Source of the DNA: Thermanaeromonas sp. C210
GTDB lineage: Bacteria; Bacillota; DSM-521; Neomoorellales; Neomoorellaceae
Reading direction: 5' to 3'
Assembly (NCBI RefSeq): GCF_013167955.1
Contig: NZ_BLWF01000003.1
Location: 62,001 to 126,000, forward strand
DNA length: 64,000 nt
The position numbers and the translations under genes were made by a program. This document shows positions 61,954 to 64,000 of the stretch, one piece after another; the stretch's first letter is position 1; each line of letters begins with the position of its first letter. The notes under the pieces are model-generated. The model saw only the letters and a list, made by a program, of their open reading frames with translations, was not told the DNA's origin and did not search any database.

Positions 61954-63426
61954 ATGGTCGACGAAAGAACCATAGCCACCATTGTAGCCGAAGTCTTAAA
62001 AAACCTCCAGCAAGGGACCTACAGTGAACCGCCCGAAGCTGCGGGAGCGGCAGCGGGCGGTCCGCCGGCGCCGGCAGGAGGCCGGTCTCCAACCATTCGC
62101 TCTTCCGGGGATCAGGGCGTATACAGCGATCTCAATGCAGCCATCCGCGCGGCCAAGGAGGCCCAGGGAGAACTGGTCAGGTTGGGCCTGGAGGCCAGGG
62201 GGAAAATTGTGGAGGCCATCCGCCGGGCGGCCATTGACAACGTGGCAACCATAGCCCAGCTGGCCCATGAAGAAACCGGATACGGCCGCGTAGAAGACAA
62301 AATCCGGAAGAAGCTTTACGCAGCGCGGCTGACCCCTGGCATTGAAGACTTAAAGACTGAAGCCATCAGCGGTGACAACGGCCTTATCCTTATTGAAAGG
62401 GCGCCCTTTGGTCTCATCGCCTCCATCGAACCGGCCACCCACCCCGGCTCCTGCGTCATCAACCACGCCATAAGCATGGTCGCCGCCGGGAACAGCATAA
62501 TCTTTCTCCCCCATCCCAAGGGCTTAAGGACCACCCAGTACCTGGTGCGCCTCTTCAATACGGCCATCCAGGAAGCCAGCGGGCCTAAGGATTTATTAGT
62601 GGTTGGCGACAGCGTAAGCCTGGAGAACCTGGATCTTGTCTTGAGCCACCCCGACGTGGACTTGGTCGTGGCCACCGGCGGTCCGGAGGTAGTCGGTCGT
62701 GCCTTACGGAGCGGCAAGAAGGCCATTGCCGCGGGCCCCGGCAATCCGCCGGTGGTAGTGGACGAAACCGTCGACGACCTGGACTACGCCGCCAGATGCA
62801 TCGTCGAAGGCGCGGCCTTTGATAACACGGTTCTCTGCATAGCGGAGAAAGTGATCATCGCCGTCGAAGCAATAGCCGATAAACTGCTCCTCCACCTGCA
62901 GAAGCACGGCGCCTATCTCGTGGAGGAGGAAGAGCAGAAAGAAAAACTTTTACGTACCATCCTGCCTGACGGCAGGCACTTTCACCCCGATCTCATCGGT
63001 CGGGACGCCACGGTTATTTTAAAGCGAGCCGGTATCAGCGCCCCGGAAAGCACCCGGATTGCCGTAATGGAATGCCCACCGGAGCACCCCCTGGTGCAGG
63101 AGGAACAGCTGTTGCCCGTCCTGCCCCTGGTGCGGGTTCCGGACTTTGATGCCGCCCTGGAACTGGCGGCCCAGGTCGAGCACGGCTTTAAGCATACGGC
63201 CATTATCCACAGCCGGGATGTCGGCCGGATCACCGCCTACGCCCGGAGGCTTCGTACCGACATCGTGGTGGTCAATGCGTCCTCGGCGGCCGGGTTAAAC
63301 ATCGGCGGTGAAGGGCATTTCAGCCACACCATTGCCAGCCCCACCGGGGAAGGGATATGTACGCCCCGTACCTACACCCGGGAACAGAGGACAGTCATTG
63401 CCGGGGCGCTGCGGACGGTAGACTAA
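61954..63426 (+). CDS. PduP-like CoA-acylating aldehyde dehydrogenase
   Basis: This enzyme of 490 residues oxidises an aldehyde to acyl-CoA inside the microcompartment. The N-terminus DERTIATIVAEVLKNLQQG is the amphipathic encapsulation peptide, followed by a Gly/Pro/Ala-rich linker (about 25-55). The dehydrogenase domain has APFGLIASIEPATHPGSCVIN, ATGGPEVVGRALRSGKKAIA and the catalytic cysteine in FDNTVLCIAEKVI. With the aldolase upstream, lactaldehyde to lactyl-CoA is the expected step. NADH and CoA recycling would involve the following PduS-like protein. Confidence 0.93.
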   Translation: MVDERTIATIVAEVLKNLQQGTYSEPPEAAGAAAGGPPAPAGGRSPTIRSSGDQGVYSDLNAAIRAAKEAQGELVRLGLEARGKIVEAIRRAAIDNVATIAQLAHEETGYGRVEDKIRKKLYAARLTPGIEDLKTEAISGDNGLILIERAPFGLIASIEPATHPGSCVINHAISMVAAGNSIIFLPHPKGLRTTQYLVRLFNTAIQEASGPKDLLVVGDSVSLENLDLVLSHPDVDLVVATGGPEVVGRALRSGKKAIAAGPGNPPVVVDETVDDLDYAARCIVEGAAFDNTVLCIAEKVIIAVEAIADKLLLHLQKHGAYLVEEEEQKEKLLRTILPDGRHFHPDLIGRDATVILKRAGISAPESTRIAVMECPPEHPLVQEEQLLPVLPLVRVPDFDAALELAAQVEHGFKHTAIIHSRDVGRITAYARRLRTDIVVVNASSAAGLNIGGEGHFSHTIASPTGEGICTPRTYTREQRTVIAGALRTVD

Positions 63427-63446
63427 GAAGGAGCAAATGGAGCGGA

Positions 63447-64000
63447 GTGAAGGCCGCCTTGAAGGAAGCAAGGGGTACTGACTTGGACTTTGTTATCAAC
63501 CGAATAGCCGCCGCAGGGGTTGTCGGCGCTGGCGGAGGCGGTTTCCCTACGGCCTTTAAATTGAAGACCGGAAGACCCATCCGGACCGTGATAATCAACG
63601 GGGCCGAGTGCGAACCCCTGCTCAGGGTGGACCAGGCGCTCATGACCCGATATCCGGCGGAACTCCTGGCCGCGTTGGCAACCATTGTCGAGGCTAGCAG
63701 CGCCGAATGGGGTGTTGTAGCCCTTAAAGAGAAATACCGGGAAGCCCACATCGCCCTGGAGGAAGAGATAAAGAATTACCCGCGGTTAAAGCTCCATATC
63801 CTTCCGGATGTCTACCCCATGGGTGACGAACATTTACTGACCTATAGCGTCACCGGCCAAACCATCCCGCCGGGAGGGTTGCCGTTACAGGCGGGAGCAG
63901 TAGTTATAAACGTCGAAACCCTGTACAACATACACGAGGCCCTGAAGGGAATACCCGTAACCCACAAGTACGTTACCGTCACCGGCGCCGTTCGCCGGCC
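63447..64000 (+). CDS. PduS/RnfC-like BMC electron-transfer protein, N-terminal part
   Basis: The open frame runs from GTG 63447 to the window end (184 codons) and is therefore partial. IAAAGVVGAGGGGFPTAFKL is the glycine-rich flavin/NADH loop of the RnfC/Complex-I 51-kDa fold. IINGAECEPLLRVDQALM, PDVYPMGDEHLLTYSVTG and VVINVETLYNIHEAL match PduS. In Pdu microcompartments PduS is a flavin and Fe-S protein linked to cofactor recycling. AAGGAG is at 63427; a TTG at 63483 is an alternative start. Confidence 0.88.
   Translation, partial: MKAALKEARGTDLDFVINRIAAAGVVGAGGGGFPTAFKLKTGRPIRTVIINGAECEPLLRVDQALMTRYPAELLAALATIVEASSAEWGVVALKEKYREAHIALEEEIKNYPRLKLHILPDVYPMGDEHLLTYSVTGQTIPPGGLPLQAGAVVINVETLYNIHEALKGIPVTHKYVTVTGAVRR

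Overview
The window is a GC-rich (clearly above 50% by eye) chromosome segment from an anaerobic, spore-forming Firmicute. The gene order aspS - 6S RNA - tcdA - rarA - Rrf2 regulator - iscS - mnmA, then PRC-barrel protein - AI-2E permease - alaS - ireB - ruvX - DUF1292 - mltG, is the conserved Bacillus/Clostridia backbone (the yrv/yrr region of B. subtilis). A pro-sigma-K gene marks a sporulator. Frequent TTG and GTG starts, a complete dissimilatory sulfite reductase (Dsr) system and a bacterial microcompartment point to a Moorella/Thermanaeromonas-type or Desulfotomaculum-type thermophile. That taxonomic guess is an inference, not something I could test.

Layout. 1-9.1 kb: housekeeping backbone (aspartyl-tRNA synthetase end, 6S RNA, tRNA modification, iscR-iscS-iscU-mnmA). 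9.1-17.2 kb: a respiratory insert between the AI-2E permease and alaS: System II cytochrome c maturation (ccsA, resB) on the minus strand, and an RsbRD_N-type protein followed by dsrKJOPM on the plus strand. 17.3-20 kb: an M48 membrane protease and an intact ISL3-type insertion sequence whose target duplication touches the alaS -35 box. 20-27.8 kb: backbone again (alaS to mltG). 28-41 kb: the main sulfur block: YeiH-type exporter, unknown membrane-anchored protein, ferredoxin, dsrA-dsrB, a short dsrM plus dsrK, dsrC, a dsrC paralogue, a second divergent dsrA-dsrB pair, dsrN and a triple-HTH regulator. 41-48.8 kb: selD (itself a selenoprotein with an in-frame UGA), GntR regulator, decayed potassium-channel-type gene, beta-helix S-layer protein, patatin, globin-coupled sensor. 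48.8-53.3 kb: the 5' half of sigK, two AT-richer lipoprotein genes and a SpoIVCA-like serine recombinase, which together look like a skin-type element. 53.5-64 kb: DeoR regulator, sugar ABC importer, sugar isomerase, class II aldolase, three BMC-H shell proteins, PduP-like aldehyde dehydrogenase and the start of a PduS-like protein: a deoxysugar (rhamnose/fucose-type) microcompartment operon cut by the window end.

How the parts work together. DsrAB would reduce sulfite to DsrC trisulfide. DsrMKJOP, and perhaps the extra DsrMK, would link this to the quinone pool. CcsA/ResB would mature the triheme cytochrome DsrJ, and DsrN would amidate the sirohaem. No sat, apr or qmo gene is in view, so sulfite or thiosulfate respiration is as likely as sulfate respiration.

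The most interesting observations are: (i) the second DsrAB pair, whose DsrB has the ordinary C-x5-C/C-x3-C sirohaem motif instead of the DsrB-type C/CC-x3-C; it sits beside a DsrC paralogue lacking one redox cysteine; (ii) the short DsrM, which has lost exactly the two histidines of one haem and kept the two of the other; (iii) a three-copy structured intergenic element lying at a fixed 74-75 bp before a sigma-A -35 box; (iv) the interrupted sigK whose 3' half is not in the window; (v) selenocysteine at position 17 of SelD.
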